A stretch of 64,000 bases of DNA from Oceanobacillus chungangensis. GTDB taxonomy: Bacteria; Bacillota; Bacilli; Bacillales; Amphibacillaceae. Below are positions 44,593 to 54,173 of the stretch, piece after piece (positions within the stretch are counted from its first letter, which is position 1; each line of letters starts with the position of its first letter). Below the pieces are notes generated by a model, which was not told the origin of the DNA, searched no databases, and was given only the letters and a program-made list of their open reading frames with translations. The translations under genes were made by a program, and so were the position numbers. The stretch lies in contig NZ_PIOD01000005.1 of NCBI RefSeq assembly GCF_003369565.1, forward strand, positions 310,001 to 374,000. The letters are read 5' to 3'.

Positions 44593-45651
44593 ATGTTGAA
44601 GGAAGCTGTGAAAAGAAAGTTACATGAAGGTACGGTTATTCCAGCTCATCCACTGGCATTAACGGCTGAAAGAAAGCTTGATGAGACAGGTCAACGTGCA
44701 CTTACCCGCTATTATATTGATGCTGGAGTCGGGGGAATTGCAGTGGGGGTGCATACGACACAATTTGAAATCAGGGATCGGCAATTTAATTTATTCGAGC
44801 CCGTACTTAATTTAGCGATGGAAGAAATGGAGAATTGGAATGTAGGTGATTCCTTTATAAAAATTGCTGGCATTTGTGGTCCCGTTGATCAAGCTGTCGC
44901 GGAAGCGAAGTTTAGTAAAGCGGTTGGATACGATCTAGGTCTGCTGAGCATGGGCGGTTTACAAGATCTTACAGAAGATGAGTTAATCTACAGAGTAGAA
45001 AAAGTGGCAGAAGTTATTCCTGTATTCGGGTTTTATCTGCAGCCATCTGTAGGTGGAAGAGTTTTCTCTTATGATTTCTGGCAAAAATTCGCAAACATAG
45101 AAAACGTTCAAGCGATAAAAATTGCCCCTTTCAATCGCTACAACTCTTTTGATGTAGTTAGAGCGGTATGCAATTCTGAGCGAAATGAAGAGATTGCTTT
45201 GTATACAGGGAATGATGACAATATCGTAAGTGACTTATTAACTACTTATAAAGTTAGTGTTGGTGACAATAAGCTGAAAAAGAAAATCGTCGGTGGCCTG
45301 CTTGGACATTGGTCTGTTTGGACAAAACGTGTTGTAGAGATATTTGAAAAGATTAAAGAAGCTCAAGGAAATGAATCGATATCAAGTGAGCTATTAACAC
45401 TTGGTCAAGAAATAACAGATGCAAATGCAGCTTTTTTCGATCCTAGTAACGGATTTAAAGGCAGTATTGCGGGGATAAATGAAGTGCTCGCAAGACAGGG
45501 ATTACTGAAGGGAAACTGGTGTTTATTAGAGAGAGAGGCTTTGAGCCCTGGTCAAGCAGAAGAAATTGATCGCGTCTATGCGGAATATCCACATTTACAC
45601 GATGATGAATTTGTCAAAACGAATTTAGCAAAATGGTTCAATGAAGAATAG
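44593..45651 (+). CDS. DapA/DHDPS family aldolase or dehydratase
   Basis: The 352-residue protein is a TIM barrel of the dihydrodipicolinate synthase family. The Schiff-base lysine is Lys176 (AIKIAPFNRY) and the catalytic tyrosine is Tyr148 (GFYLQPSVGG). It is about 50 residues longer than lysine-biosynthesis DapA and starts HEGTVIPAHPLALTAERKLD, a pattern seen in sugar-acid aldolases and dehydratases. There is no gap from the SDR gene. A retro-aldol cleavage of a keto sugar acid is the likely role. Confidence 0.85.
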   Translation: MLKEAVKRKLHEGTVIPAHPLALTAERKLDETGQRALTRYYIDAGVGGIAVGVHTTQFEIRDRQFNLFEPVLNLAMEEMENWNVGDSFIKIAGICGPVDQAVAEAKFSKAVGYDLGLLSMGGLQDLTEDELIYRVEKVAEVIPVFGFYLQPSVGGRVFSYDFWQKFANIENVQAIKIAPFNRYNSFDVVRAVCNSERNEEIALYTGNDDNIVSDLLTTYKVSVGDNKLKKKIVGGLLGHWSVWTKRVVEIFEKIKEAQGNESISSELLTLGQEITDANAAFFDPSNGFKGSIAGINEVLARQGLLKGNWCLLEREALSPGQAEEIDRVYAEYPHLHDDEFVKTNLAKWFNEE

Positions 45652-45668
45652 GAAAGGAGGAATTATTA

Positions 45669-46667
45669 ATGCAAAAAATCATCGCACATAATAAGCAGGT
45701 AGAAATAGCTGAGGAAGAAGCTCCAGAGATTAAACCCTCCTATATATTAATTAAAACGCTTTATTCGGTAATTTCACCAGGTACAGAATTATTGGCGATT
45801 GCCAGCAGCGAGGGTAAGAAGATTCCTTTAGGATATAGTGCGATGGGAGTTGTCGAGCAATGTGGGAGTGAAATAACTGATGTAGTAAAAGGAGACTTCG
45901 TTGCATGTTACGGTGCGCCTTACGTGCATCATGCGGAATATCTTTTAGTACCGAAAACATTGTATTCAAAAATTCCTTCAGGCGTTGAGCCAAAAGAAGC
46001 TGCTCTTGCTGGAATTGGCGCGATTGCAATCCATGCATTGCGTACCGCGAAATTACAATTTGGAGAAACAGTTGCTGTAGTCGGTTTAGGTCTACTCGGC
46101 CAAATGATTGCTAAAATAGCTAACGCAGCAGCCTATAACGTCATCGCATTTGATCTACAAGAAAGCAGGTCAAATATGCTTCATAAAGAAACGAAAATTG
46201 AAGCTTATTCACAGCTTGAAGATATGGAATCGGCAATCTCGCAAGCAACGAATAATAATGGTGCAGATGCAGTATTATTATGTGCAGGTGGCAAACGTTC
46301 CCCGTTGACACATCAAAGCATCAAGTGGATACGTGATAAAGGGAAGGTAGTCATTGTTGGTGATGTTGAACCTGATTTCCCAAGGGACTTGATGTTTGTT
46401 AAGGAAGCAGAGTTATTAATTTCACGTGCTGGTGGTCCTGGTAGATATGACAGCGTTTACGAAGCAGATGCGATTGACTATCCGTATGGATTTGTTCGCT
46501 GGACGGAAGGAAGAAACATAGCGGAATACATTCGGTTAGTCAGCGAAGGGCGCATTGACGTAAGCACATTTATTACAGATGAGATCAAATTTGCAGATGC
46601 ACCCGGAGCGTTCAGAGATTTGCTGAATAAGCAATCTAGTACATTAACAAAGCTGATAGAATTTTAG
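45669..46667 (+). CDS. Medium-chain dehydrogenase (MDR) family oxidoreductase
   Basis: The 332-residue protein has the MDR layout with LYSVISPGTELLAI near residue 31 and the dinucleotide motif GLGLLG at residues 139-144. The catalytic zinc cysteine is replaced by the ISPGTEL form, and the structural-zinc cysteine cluster is absent. Such proteins often accompany Gfo/Idh/MocA enzymes in sugar-modifying clusters. It follows the DapA-like gene by 17 bases behind aaaggagg. It probably oxidises or reduces a sugar-derived alcohol. Confidence 0.87.
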   Translation: MQKIIAHNKQVEIAEEEAPEIKPSYILIKTLYSVISPGTELLAIASSEGKKIPLGYSAMGVVEQCGSEITDVVKGDFVACYGAPYVHHAEYLLVPKTLYSKIPSGVEPKEAALAGIGAIAIHALRTAKLQFGETVAVVGLGLLGQMIAKIANAAAYNVIAFDLQESRSNMLHKETKIEAYSQLEDMESAISQATNNNGADAVLLCAGGKRSPLTHQSIKWIRDKGKVVIVGDVEPDFPRDLMFVKEAELLISRAGGPGRYDSVYEADAIDYPYGFVRWTEGRNIAEYIRLVSEGRIDVSTFITDEIKFADAPGAFRDLLNKQSSTLTKLIEF

Positions 46668-46756
46668 TTTTATTAATAGCTTGAAAATCGAGAGACGGGA
46701 AAACAACCAAGAAATTGACTGACAGCAACCTAATAAACAAAAGGAGACGAATAAGT

Positions 46757-47809
46757 ATGTTAAAAGTTGGAGTAATCGGAGTAGGTTCTATTTCAGATCA
46801 TCATATTAAACCATATCTAGCAAATGAACAGGTGGAATTGTTTGCATTGAGTGACATTAATGAAGCGCGATTAATAGCGAAAGGTGCATTCCATGGAGTG
46901 ACAGAGTTATATAGTGATTATCGTGAACTGTTAAAGAATGAAGCAATTGACGCGGTAAGCATTTGTACTTGGAATAACGCCCATGCAGAAATTGCAATTG
47001 CTGCATTAGAAGCTGGAAAACATGTATTGGTTGAAAAACCATTAAGTATGACTGTGAAAGAAGCGGAAGCAGTTGAAGCTGCAGTAGAAAAAACAGGGAA
47101 AGTACTGCAAGTTGGCTTTGTAAGGAGACACGGTGATAATGCAAAACTACTAAAAACATTTATTGATAATGATGAATTAGGAGAAATCTATTACGCAAAA
47201 ACATCTTGTATTAGAAGACTAGGAAATCCTGGTGGCTGGTTTAGTGACAGCTCAAGATCTGGTGGCGGTCCATTAATTGATCTAGGTGTTCATATGATCG
47301 ATATATGCTGGTATTTTATGGGCAAACCTCGTCCCGTTTCCGTCAGTGGTAATACGTATAACAAATTAGGTAACCGCAGTAACATTAAAAATCTATCCTT
47401 TTACAAAGCTGCAGATTACGATCCACACCTAAGTGATGTAGAAGATTTAACAAATGCCATCATTCGTTTTGAAAATGGCGCATCCATTTTGGTTGACGTG
47501 AGTTATACATTACATGCAAAACAGGATGAATTATATGTGAAGCTTTTTGGTGAAAAAGGTGGCGCAGAAATTGAGCCAGAACTAGCAATAGTCGCAGAAA
47601 AATATAATACGATTCTAAACGTTACCCCGCAAATTGATAATCTAAGCTTCGATTTTGAAAAAGCATTTCAAAATGAAATTAACCATTTCGTGTCAAGCTG
47701 TTTAGATGGTACAGAAAATATTGCACCTGTATCAGATGGCGTGCAAGTAATGAAAATGCTAAATGCTATCTATGAATCTGCTAAGCTAGGCAAGGAAGTT
47801 TATTTGTAG
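46757..47809 (+). CDS. Gfo/Idh/MocA family NAD(P)-dependent oxidoreductase
   Basis: The 350-residue protein starts MLKVGVIGVGSISDHHIKPY after aaaggag; a longer in-frame start lacks a site. The catalytic segment is VEKPLSMTVKEAEAVE near residue 94. The active-site helix is GGGPLIDLGVHMIDICWYFMG, near residue 172. The sheet strand is RFENGASILVDVSY. It is the second most canonical family member in this run and is coupled to a flavoprotein gene whose start follows within ten bases of its stop. Confidence 0.92.
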   Translation: MLKVGVIGVGSISDHHIKPYLANEQVELFALSDINEARLIAKGAFHGVTELYSDYRELLKNEAIDAVSICTWNNAHAEIAIAALEAGKHVLVEKPLSMTVKEAEAVEAAVEKTGKVLQVGFVRRHGDNAKLLKTFIDNDELGEIYYAKTSCIRRLGNPGGWFSDSSRSGGGPLIDLGVHMIDICWYFMGKPRPVSVSGNTYNKLGNRSNIKNLSFYKAADYDPHLSDVEDLTNAIIRFENGASILVDVSYTLHAKQDELYVKLFGEKGGAEIEPELAIVAEKYNTILNVTPQIDNLSFDFEKAFQNEINHFVSSCLDGTENIAPVSDGVQVMKMLNAIYESAKLGKEVYL

Positions 47810-47818
47810 GTGATTACC

Positions 47819-49369
47819 ATGAATGCAAATGTTGTCATTGTTGGCGGAGGACTGGGTGGAGTTGCGGCAGCATTAGCTTCTTGTGATAAAGGCTTGCGCG
47901 TTTTGCTAACAGAGGAAACAGATTGGCTTGGTGGTCAAGTGACATCGCAAGGAGTTCCACCTGACGAACATCAATGGATTGAGGAATTTGGTTCGACCAA
48001 ACGGTATCGCGACTATCGTAATAATGTAAGGGAAACGTATTTACGAACGATGAACGTGAAAAATGAGGAAGCATGCTTTAATCCTGGAAACGGTTTAGTT
48101 AGTAATATTTGCCATGATCCACGAGTTACATTGCATGTATTAAATGAAATGCTTCTGCCATACGTTTTGACTAACCAATTGAAAATAGAATTGAACACTA
48201 GAATTACATCAGTGAAAAAAACAGAGGGAACCATACAAGAAATGACGTTCAAAAATATGCAAACTGGCAATCAATTTCGAGTGAATGCACCTTATTTTAT
48301 TGATGCAACAGAGGCTGGGGACGTGTTACCCCTCGCAAGCTTAGAATATGTCACAGGTGCTGAAGCGAAATCCGAAACAGGAGAGGCTCATGCACCAGAC
48401 ACTGCCAATCCCAATGATATTCAAGCATTTACTTATGTTTTAGGGATGGAATATCGAGCGGGAGAAGACCATACAATTCCAGAGCCTGAAATGTATCATT
48501 TTTGGAAGGAATTCCATCCTGCGATTTGGCCAGACAAATTTCTAAGTTTCTATGCACCGCATCCAATCACAAAGGAAAAAAGAGAATATACGCTTTTCCG
48601 TGAAGAGACAGGATTCCCGCTGTGGGAGTACCGGCGAATTTTTGATAAGAATCAATTTGAAACACCCAGTAATAACGGTGATGTTACGTTGATGAATTGG
48701 CCACAAAATGATTACTTTCTAGGAAATATTTATGATGTATCAGATAAAGAAAAAGGAAAAAATGAATACCAAGCAAAACAGCTAAGTCTATCCTTATTAT
48801 ATTGGCTGCAGACGGAAGCACTTCGGCCAGATGGCGGGAAAGGCTATTCCGGACTAAAACTAAGAAAGGATATTTTTGCTACAGAGGATGGATTGGCGAA
48901 GGCTCCATATATAAGGGAATCAAGGAGAATAAAAGCCGAGTACACAGTTGTTGAACAAGATGTTTCTCCTGATTTCAATGAGGGGAAAACTGGAAAAATA
49001 TATCATGATCGTGTCGGGATCGGGTCGTATAGTATCGATTTACATCCAAGTATGGCTGGTCGAAGTTATCTTGATATTCCTGCACTCCCTTTTCATATAC
49101 CATTAGGTGCACTGATTCCGAAAGATGCTGACAATCTGCTTGCCGGATGTAAAAACATCGGTACAACCCATATTACAAATGGTTGTTACCGACTACATCC
49201 AACCGAATGGAATATTGGTGAAGCATGTGGGGCGTTAATTGCTTTTTGCTTGAAAAATAATATAGAGCCAAAAGCAGTACGGAATGAAGAAAAGCTGTTG
49301 GCTCAATTTCAGGATGAGCTAAGGGAAGATGGATTTGAACTGGAATGGCCAGAAGAATTTTACCAATGA
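47819..49369 (+). CDS. FAD-dependent oxidoreductase (FAD_oxidored family)
   Basis: The 516-residue protein starts MNANVVIVGGGLGGVAAALA, the dinucleotide site, followed by EETDWLGGQVTSQGVPPDEH. FIDATEAGDVLPLASLEYVTG near residue 160 and SRRIKAEYTVVEQDV near residue 365 fit PF12831. The ATG at 47819 lies behind aggtgatt; the GTG at 47810 is part of that site. The partial gene at the window end shares EETxWxGGQxTSQxVP, so the two are paralogues. The reaction is unknown; sugar or polyol oxidation is plausible. Confidence 0.87.
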   Translation: MNANVVIVGGGLGGVAAALASCDKGLRVLLTEETDWLGGQVTSQGVPPDEHQWIEEFGSTKRYRDYRNNVRETYLRTMNVKNEEACFNPGNGLVSNICHDPRVTLHVLNEMLLPYVLTNQLKIELNTRITSVKKTEGTIQEMTFKNMQTGNQFRVNAPYFIDATEAGDVLPLASLEYVTGAEAKSETGEAHAPDTANPNDIQAFTYVLGMEYRAGEDHTIPEPEMYHFWKEFHPAIWPDKFLSFYAPHPITKEKREYTLFREETGFPLWEYRRIFDKNQFETPSNNGDVTLMNWPQNDYFLGNIYDVSDKEKGKNEYQAKQLSLSLLYWLQTEALRPDGGKGYSGLKLRKDIFATEDGLAKAPYIRESRRIKAEYTVVEQDVSPDFNEGKTGKIYHDRVGIGSYSIDLHPSMAGRSYLDIPALPFHIPLGALIPKDADNLLAGCKNIGTTHITNGCYRLHPTEWNIGEACGALIAFCLKNNIEPKAVRNEEKLLAQFQDELREDGFELEWPEEFYQ

Positions 49370-49379
49370 GGTGAGCACT

Positions 49380-50354
49380 GTGGGTAGACAAATAGGAGAT
49401 TTTCCACTTGAAGAGTTACGCAATTATCGTCCGAATTTAGGTAATAAACCAGATGACTTTGATGCTTTTTGGGCGGAGCAGAAAATGAAAATGAATGGAT
49501 TTCACCCACATGTAAAGATTGTGTGGAGAGATTATGCTGTACCTAGTGTGGAAGTAGCGGATATTACGTTTATGAGTTGGGATAATACACCGCTAACAGG
49601 AATTCTGGTCAAGCCTAAAGGAATGGAGAAGTGCCCGGTCATTCTTAGTTTTCATGGCTATACAGGGAATCGTGGATTAGCAGCGGATGTCTTAAAATGG
49701 ACGACGTTAGGCATTGCAGTTATTGCTTTTGACGTTCGTGGACAAGGAGAATCCCCTGATTTTAGTAACTATAAAAACGGCAGCAGAATTCCCGGGTGGA
49801 TGCTTCTAGGTATACAGGATCACGAAAACTATTATTATACAAACGTGTATCGTGATATCCTGTTGCAATTAAACTGGCTGCAATCAGAGGAGTCACCTGT
49901 AGTCCCGACAAAATTAGGTGTGATGGGTGCATCCCTTGGTGGCGGCTTAGCACTCGTTGCAGCAGGAGTGGAAAAAAATATCGACTTTTGTATTGCTGAT
50001 TGGCCGTTTATTGCTCATTTTGAACGAGCGTTAGATATTGCTTTAGCTGGACCATATATGGAAATAGTTAACTATTTCAAATGGAATGATCCTGAATATA
50101 AAACCTACGAAAAAGTGATGAAGACGCTAGGCTATATTGATAGTGTCCACTTCTGTGAAGGGATTACCTGCCCAACGTTAATGGCGGTCGGGTTGGAGGA
50201 TGCGATAACCCCTCCATCAACAGTATTTGCAGCATTTAATCATCTAAAAGCGGACGATAAGACAATTGAAGTTTATCGTCAGTTCACGCATGAGTTTAAT
50301 CCATTTCATGAGGAAAAGAAGATAGAATTCTTGATGAAACAATTAGAAAATTAA
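49380..50354 (+). CDS. Acetyl xylan esterase, CE7-like
   Basis: The 324-residue protein begins with GTG at 49380 behind gaggtgag, overlapping nothing; a longer frame starting inside the upstream gene lacks a site. CE7 hallmarks are RGQGES (residues 120-125), GASLGG around nucleophile Ser185, GLEDAITPP with the acid Asp, and FTHEFNPF with the catalytic His. CE7 enzymes remove acetyl groups from imported xylo-oligosaccharides and related substrates in the cytoplasm. Its presence implies an acetylated substrate for this operon. Confidence 0.9.
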   Translation: MGRQIGDFPLEELRNYRPNLGNKPDDFDAFWAEQKMKMNGFHPHVKIVWRDYAVPSVEVADITFMSWDNTPLTGILVKPKGMEKCPVILSFHGYTGNRGLAADVLKWTTLGIAVIAFDVRGQGESPDFSNYKNGSRIPGWMLLGIQDHENYYYTNVYRDILLQLNWLQSEESPVVPTKLGVMGASLGGGLALVAAGVEKNIDFCIADWPFIAHFERALDIALAGPYMEIVNYFKWNDPEYKTYEKVMKTLGYIDSVHFCEGITCPTLMAVGLEDAITPPSTVFAAFNHLKADDKTIEVYRQFTHEFNPFHEEKKIEFLMKQLEN

Positions 50355-50365
50355 GGGGGATATTT

Positions 50366-51199
50366 ATGAAAATCAGTGTAAGCATGTATAGTTTAAACTC
50401 AACGGTTCAGAAGGAAAAATGGTCGATTGCAGATTTTATTAATTATGCAAAAAGCATTTCATTAGATGGAGTAGAGTTGCTTGATTTTTACTGGAATGAT
50501 AAGGGAAAAGAATTGAAAGAAACGATTGCTGTCTTAAAGAAGCATAACTTAGCCGTCTCCGCCTATGATGTTACGAATAATTTTGTGAAGAAATCGAGTG
50601 CAGAGCGTGCAATCGAAATTGCCAAAGTGAAAGACGGAATTCAAACTGCAAAACTATTGGGAACTAATATTGTCCGTGTATTTTCTGGTGACCTGCAAGG
50701 CCAACTAACTTATGAAGACGCCCAAGCATGGATTGTTGAAGGGTTAAAAAACTGTGCTGAATCTGCAGAAAAAGAACAAATTTACTTAGCAATTGAAAAT
50801 CACGGCCTGCTAGCAGGAAAAAGTGAGCAAGTGGAAGAAATCATTAATAAAGTAGGAAGTCCGTTCGTCAAATCAACATTCGATACGGGAAACTTTTTAT
50901 TAGTTCATGAAGAACCAAAAGTTGCTTTTGATCGATTAAAAGACAAAATTGTGCATGTTCACTTTAAAGATTTCCGTGAAAAGGCCGCAAGTGAATCAGT
51001 AACAGGATTTCTTTCTACCCAAGGAATGGAATTAGTCGGTACTGTTCCCGGAGATGGCCAAGTAAATCTAGCTTATATCGTACAGGGCCTAAAGGATAGC
51101 AATTATGATGGCTGGTTATCAATTGAGTATGAAGGATTTGAGGATGCACAGGTGGCAAATGAAGAGGCAGTTAATAGATTGAGAGAGTTATTGAAGTAA
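50366..51199 (+). CDS. Sugar phosphate isomerase/epimerase-like TIM barrel
   Basis: The 277-residue PF01261 protein starts MKISVSMYSLNSTVQKEKWS behind aagggggat. Metal-ligand strands are LAIENHGLLAG near residue 138, STFDTGNFLLVHEEP near residue 171, HVHFKDF near residue 199 and SIEYEG near residue 252. It is the third such barrel in the window. With the adjacent Gfo/Idh/MocA enzymes it could perform epimerisation or beta-elimination on a keto sugar. Confidence 0.88.
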   Translation: MKISVSMYSLNSTVQKEKWSIADFINYAKSISLDGVELLDFYWNDKGKELKETIAVLKKHNLAVSAYDVTNNFVKKSSAERAIEIAKVKDGIQTAKLLGTNIVRVFSGDLQGQLTYEDAQAWIVEGLKNCAESAEKEQIYLAIENHGLLAGKSEQVEEIINKVGSPFVKSTFDTGNFLLVHEEPKVAFDRLKDKIVHVHFKDFREKAASESVTGFLSTQGMELVGTVPGDGQVNLAYIVQGLKDSNYDGWLSIEYEGFEDAQVANEEAVNRLRELLK

Positions 51200-51318
51200 A
51201 TAGGTTCCTGAGATGCTCACCAAAACGGAAGAGAGCACTATAGAATAGAGTAAGAAAATCATTGCTGCAGTGAATCAACTACAGAAATTACAAAAAATGA
51301 GGGAGGTTAGGTTAAGGG

Positions 51319-52020
51319 ATGCGCACAATAATATTTACTAAACTAGATAAAATTGATTTTACCACATCTACAATAGAGGCTAAAATTATTGAATCAACAG
51401 ATCGATTGACTGAAGAAAATGGAGTATACCTATTAGAAGATAATGAAATTGATTCAGTCAACAATGATACAGATAAAGTATTTATTCCTTCAACAATGAT
51501 AGAAACGACTAAAGAAAATGTCCACGTCTATTTCGAATTAGAGCAATATCCATTTTTTCAAAAGGCAAAAGAAGTCATTGCAAATCGACAGGGAGTGCTT
51601 CGTTTTAGAAGAACGTTACCCATAACCCAGAGTGAGAGATTAATAGCTAGTGATTTAGTTGTGTTTTCAGAATTCCTTGGTGAACCACTGGATGTACAGG
51701 TGAAACGTACAAATCCCAAAGCTACACCCAATCATACGATTGTAACTATAAAATTTGAAAATGGGACAATGGCACATTTGGAGTATACAGTATCCGATCT
51801 CTATAAAGAGGAGCAAATAGAGTTTGAGTGGAGCGGCATAAAGCAAATTATCGAATTTAATAGTGAAGAAATGAAACCGATTTATCCGAGAAGGTATACA
51901 AGGCTTCCATTGACCTATTCAGTTGATTCTATCTTAGCGACCGCACGTAAAGTAAATCAAGATTTATTAAATCGTTTGGAGGAGTTTAACTCCCTGTTAT
52001 CTGGAGGTGTTACGAAATGA
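51319..52020 (+). CDS. Orphan protein resembling a Gfo/Idh/MocA C-terminal domain
   Basis: The 233-residue protein has no dinucleotide motif and no EKP segment. From about residue 95 it reads like the C-terminal half of Gfo/Idh/MocA enzymes, including IVTIKFENGTMAHLEYTVSD, which matches the FENG strand of its neighbours, and the closing SVDSILATARKVNQDLLNRL helix region. The first 90 residues are unassigned. It overlaps the next gene, a complete family member, by 4 bases, so the two products are made together and may form one complex. It is not obviously a broken gene, since it has its own ggaggtt site. Confidence 0.5.
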   Translation: MRTIIFTKLDKIDFTTSTIEAKIIESTDRLTEENGVYLLEDNEIDSVNNDTDKVFIPSTMIETTKENVHVYFELEQYPFFQKAKEVIANRQGVLRFRRTLPITQSERLIASDLVVFSEFLGEPLDVQVKRTNPKATPNHTIVTIKFENGTMAHLEYTVSDLYKEEQIEFEWSGIKQIIEFNSEEMKPIYPRRYTRLPLTYSVDSILATARKVNQDLLNRLEEFNSLLSGGVTK

Positions 52021-52991
52021 AAATTGGTATGATGAGTTTTGCACATATGCATGCATATAGCTATGCAGAGAGCCTGAAGAAAATACCAACTGTTGAAATC
52101 GTTGGAGTTTTTGATGACGACCTTGAGCGTGGACAGGAAGTAGCTGGTAAATATCATACAAAGCATTACAAAGACCAGGAGGAATTTCTAAAAGAAGAAA
52201 TGGATGCGGTTATTATTTGCAGTGAAAACATCCGCCATAAGGAAATGGTACTTAATGCGGCAAAAGCGAAAAAACATATCTTATGTGAAAAGCCAATTGC
52301 AACAACGATTAAAGATGCAAAAGAAATGATAGAGGCCTGCGAGGAAAACGGCGTAATTTTACAAATTGCTTTTCCAGTTCGTTTTAGCTCGCCAATTGTT
52401 GAGTTGAAAAAGCTGATTGATGATGGTGAACTAGGTGATATCGTAGCTTTTCGCACGACAAACCGTGGGCAAAATCCAGGTGGCTGGTTTATAGAAAAGA
52501 ACCTATCTGGTGGTGGTGCAGTATTAGATCATACGGTACATATGGTGGATATCATGCGCTGGTATCTAGGAGAGGAAATCATCCAAGTTGACGCAATCGT
52601 TGACTCCTATTTTCACGATATTTCCGTTGATGACGCAGGAATTCTCACTTTAGATTTTGAAAATGGTGTCATTGCTACACATGATGCGAGTTGGTCACGA
52701 TTTGCAGAATATCCAATGTGGGGCGATGTAACAATTGAAGTAATTGGCACAAAACAAACCGTTAAAGTCGATGCTTATAAGGAACATCTTCGAATGTATG
52801 CGAATGATGCAAAATCGTTAAGCCATGTATTTTACGGGAATGATATGGACTTTGGCTTGATACAGGATTTTGTGGAATGTGTGGAGCAAGGAAGAGTACC
52901 GTCAATCACAGGTTTTGATGGGTTAAAGGCACTAGAAGTAGCACTTGCTGCGTACAAATCAAGTGAAATGGAGTCAACAGTTAAACTGTAG
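52017..52991 (+). CDS. Gfo/Idh/MocA family NAD(P)-dependent oxidoreductase
   Basis: The 324-residue protein starts MKIGMMSFAHMHAYSYAESL, with FAHMHA in place of the glycine-rich loop. The catalytic CEKPIATTIKDAKEM is near residue 92. The active-site helix is GGGAVLDHTVHMVDIMRWYLG near residue 163, and the strand is LDFENGVIATHDASW. The 4-base overlap with the orphan C-terminal-like gene is strong coupling. It is the last gene before a hairpin, so the operon from 43576 may end here. Confidence 0.9.
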   Translation: MKIGMMSFAHMHAYSYAESLKKIPTVEIVGVFDDDLERGQEVAGKYHTKHYKDQEEFLKEEMDAVIICSENIRHKEMVLNAAKAKKHILCEKPIATTIKDAKEMIEACEENGVILQIAFPVRFSSPIVELKKLIDDGELGDIVAFRTTNRGQNPGGWFIEKNLSGGGAVLDHTVHMVDIMRWYLGEEIIQVDAIVDSYFHDISVDDAGILTLDFENGVIATHDASWSRFAEYPMWGDVTIEVIGTKQTVKVDAYKEHLRMYANDAKSLSHVFYGNDMDFGLIQDFVECVEQGRVPSITGFDGLKALEVALAAYKSSEMESTVKL

Positions 52992-53001
52992 AAATTCAAT
53001 G

Positions 53002-53028
53002 GGTACCTAGATTAAGGTGCCTATTTTT
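53002..53028 (+). terminator. Probable terminator after the dehydrogenase operon
   Basis: Arms ggtacc (53002-53007) and ggtgcc (53016-53021) with one G-U pair are followed by a short T-run. Confidence 0.55.
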
Positions 53029-53084
53029 AAGCGAAGCTTTATTTTTATAAGAAATTAGTCTACTCGAAGGGAGAATGAATGTAA

Positions 53085-54173
53085 ATGGAAATTAGACGCG
53101 TAAAAGCAAATGAATTTGAACAAGCAATTCAATTAGCGGATAAAACATTTCGAAAAGAAGGTCATATCTCAATGGGAGAAGCATTTCCTCAGGTGTTTTC
53201 AAATGATTTACAACTATCTTACGGTGCATTTGATGGAGAAAAGCTCGTCAGTTTTATTGGTCTAGTCCCTTCAAAAATTCATGTTGGCGAATCCGTTTTA
53301 AATGTATTTTCAATCGGGGCTGTTTGTACGGAAATTGATTATCGTAATCAAGGGATATCTAGTGCTATTTTAAAAGAAATTTACGATTATATTGACAAAG
53401 CGGAAGCAACATTATTATTTGTTTCTGGTGATCGAGGGTTATATCTAAGAAATCAATGCGATCATTTTGGCAGGGTGAGTAAATATTCTATTGATCGGGT
53501 TAGTATTGGTGTTACGGATGATGAGAAAATACGGCTGGCTAAAAATACAGATATTTTTCGGTTGGATCAGTTAAGGCAGGATAAGAGAGTAAGTTTTGAA
53601 AACGGTATTTGGGAATGGAAAATGTTACTTGAGGCAGGTGGATTTGCAAGTATCTTTAAGATGAAACAAGCATTGTATGTAGCAGAGAAAAATAGCATTT
53701 TAAATGGGTATGCAGTAATTGGACTGCCGACCGAAGCAAGTAATTATGAGCATGGAATCGTTACGGATTGGGGCGGTGAGCCAGAAGCTGTACATGGTAT
53801 ATTGGCAGACCTATTACAGACTAACACGGTTTCAAGAATTGAAATTAGTGTGCCATGGCAGGATGAATTGAACAGCGAATTAACTGGATATAAACACGAG
53901 ATAAAGAAGAATGGCGGAACGGTGTACATTGTAAATGCTGGAAGGTTGATTGAGCAACTTGGCCCCTACTTCCGGGAAAAAGGTCTGACTCAAGAGCTTG
54001 AGGTAACTCAAATTGAAGATGGAAATGTCTTGCTAAAAATTGGCGAGATAGAGAAGACTTTAACTAATGGGATATTAGTAGAGTTGTTGTTTGGATTTGA
54101 AAGTGATATTAGGGAGTTAAATGGCGTGTTTCCTGTACCGTTGCCAGGGTTGGAAGGAATTAATTATGTGTGA
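53085..54173 (+). CDS. GNAT family N-acetyltransferase, Eis-like
   Basis: The 362-residue protein has an N-terminal GNAT domain with the acetyl-CoA loop DYRNQGISSAILKEIYDYI near residue 85. A second GNAT-like half and a small C-terminal domain follow, as in Eis-type enhanced acetyltransferases. It starts behind gaagggag. The acceptor is unknown. It is flanked by a terminator and by about 260 bases without a gene, so it is probably transcribed alone. Confidence 0.8.
   Translation: MEIRRVKANEFEQAIQLADKTFRKEGHISMGEAFPQVFSNDLQLSYGAFDGEKLVSFIGLVPSKIHVGESVLNVFSIGAVCTEIDYRNQGISSAILKEIYDYIDKAEATLLFVSGDRGLYLRNQCDHFGRVSKYSIDRVSIGVTDDEKIRLAKNTDIFRLDQLRQDKRVSFENGIWEWKMLLEAGGFASIFKMKQALYVAEKNSILNGYAVIGLPTEASNYEHGIVTDWGGEPEAVHGILADLLQTNTVSRIEISVPWQDELNSELTGYKHEIKKNGGTVYIVNAGRLIEQLGPYFREKGLTQELEVTQIEDGNVLLKIGEIEKTLTNGILVELLFGFESDIRELNGVFPVPLPGLEGINYV

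Noticed and set aside
44593-45651. Assignment as lysine-biosynthesis DapA
   Set aside because: It is longer than DapA, has a different N-terminus and lies in a sugar operon. Only the family-level call is supported.
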